Shown one piece after another: positions 27,388 through 27,812 of a DNA stretch of 27,812 nt. Source of the stretch: Stentor coeruleus (lineage: Eukaryota > Ciliophora > Heterotrichea > Heterotrichida > Stentoridae); contig MPUH01000970.1 in the NCBI GenBank assembly GCA_001970955.1, positions 1 through 27,812 on the forward strand, given 5' to 3'. The position numbers and the translations under genes are program-made. Position 1 is the stretch's first letter; every line of letters begins with the position of its first letter. A model generated the notes under the pieces. That model was not told the DNA's origin. It made no database searches and saw only the letters and a program-made list of their open reading frames with translations.

Positions 27388-27812
27388 TCAGTTACCAGAA
27401 GCTTCTCTTTCCATTCTTTCCCTACCTCGTTCACGAAACTGCTGTATGAGTTCAGCAAGTGGAGCTAATTCTTTTTGGTCAACTAGTTTGAATCTGTCAA
27501 TAAAAAATATAAAATGCTTGAAACAAGTGTTTAGATGATATTCCATACCTAAACTCATAATGTGCTGGAAGTGAGTATGGTATATATGCGCATAGACCCT
27601 AAATAATCTTTTAAAAATCACTTTAATCGTAGAGAGGAAGTTCTTAGAAAACGCTACTCCTATCTGCGTAGGGAATAACGACTCATTATTCAATTGGCTT
27701 TCTACCCAGGTCATGAGAAAATCAATATACTCTGATGCAGAAACTTTCAAAGGAGTTTTAATGTTTTGCCCATCAGCCCAAAGATATTCGTATTTTGGTC
27801 CTGCTGACATAA
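27388..27812 (-). CDS. MOB1: MOB1 kinase activator, C-terminal part (runs off the window)
   Basis: Coactivator that binds NDR/LATS kinases (Hippo and mitotic-exit pathways). In Stentor, Mob1 has been linked to polarity and regeneration; I cite this from general knowledge. The visible 140 residues begin at MSAGPKYEYLWADG, which is internal in the family, so the N-terminal third lies beyond position 27812. Diagnostic blocks: EYIDFLMTWVESQLN, LFPTQIGV, FSKNFLSTIKVIFKRLFRVYAHIYH, EYHLNTCFKHFIFFI and LAPLAELIQQF. Of the usual Cys2His2 zinc site only the two His (HIYHTHF) fall in this part. The Arg/Glu-rich tail (RERGRERMEREASGN) extends past the typical end. The stop is TGA. The gene is convergent with the FYVE-like kinase. 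Confidence 0.95.
   Translation of the reverse strand, partial: MSAGPKYEYLWADGQNIKTPLKVSASEYIDFLMTWVESQLNNESLFPTQIGVAFSKNFLSTIKVIFKRLFRVYAHIYHTHFQHIMSLGMEYHLNTCFKHFIFFIDRFKLVDQKELAPLAELIQQFRERGRERMEREASGN

Overview
The window looks like macronuclear DNA of a heterotrich ciliate, most likely Stentor or a close relative. It is AT-rich and the genes are eukaryotic. TAA, TAG and TGA all act as ordinary stops. The strongest sign is the introns: I find seven of exactly 15 nt and one of 16 nt. All run GT...AG with an A six bases from the 3' end. Several carry an in-frame stop and so falsely split genes (Kelch, BET bromodomain, both FYVE-like kinases); removing them restores the protein families exactly. 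Tiny introns with a standard code are known from Stentor; the species call is inference.

Layout: ribosomal stalk P2 and the DDX47/Rrp3 helicase (- strand, 360-2120); a gene-poor stretch with a decayed protein kinase (2121-5101); a six-TM cyclic-nucleotide-domain K+ channel with a zinc knuckle (5102-7135); RNA polymerase III subunit RPC9 (- strand, 7603-7962); a large Kelch protein (9358-11733); a short BET protein and, 30 nt downstream in the same frame, a BIVM homologue (13042-14673); a small membrane-anchored coiled-coil protein (15775-16212); a compact MIF4G-MA3 eIF4G-like factor (17484-18698); a FYVE-like/STE20 kinase (- strand, 18806-20134); a cytosolic carboxypeptidase (- strand, 20341-22782); relics of a Cys-rich protein and a RING finger (23332-23990); an ankyrin gene followed in frame by two SAM domains interrupted by TAA and TGA (24318-25782); a second FYVE-like/STE20 kinase (26009-27250); and the C-terminal part of MOB1 (- strand, 27388 to the window edge).

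There is no operon-like pathway. The genes are housekeeping (translation, rRNA processing, Pol III, chromatin) mixed with signalling and cilium/cortex genes (STE20-like kinases, MOB1, tubulin carboxypeptidase, K+ channel). The most unusual points are: the paired FYVE-STE20 kinases with conserved intron positions; strong strand asymmetry of gene flanks (G almost absent just 5' of genes, C depleted 3', on the sense strand); the stop-interrupted ANK-SAM-SAM locus with a prenylation-like C-terminus; and a kinase relic whose in-frame TAA codons often fall where Gln would fit. An N at 17265 inside a 63-bp direct repeat is probably an assembly seam.
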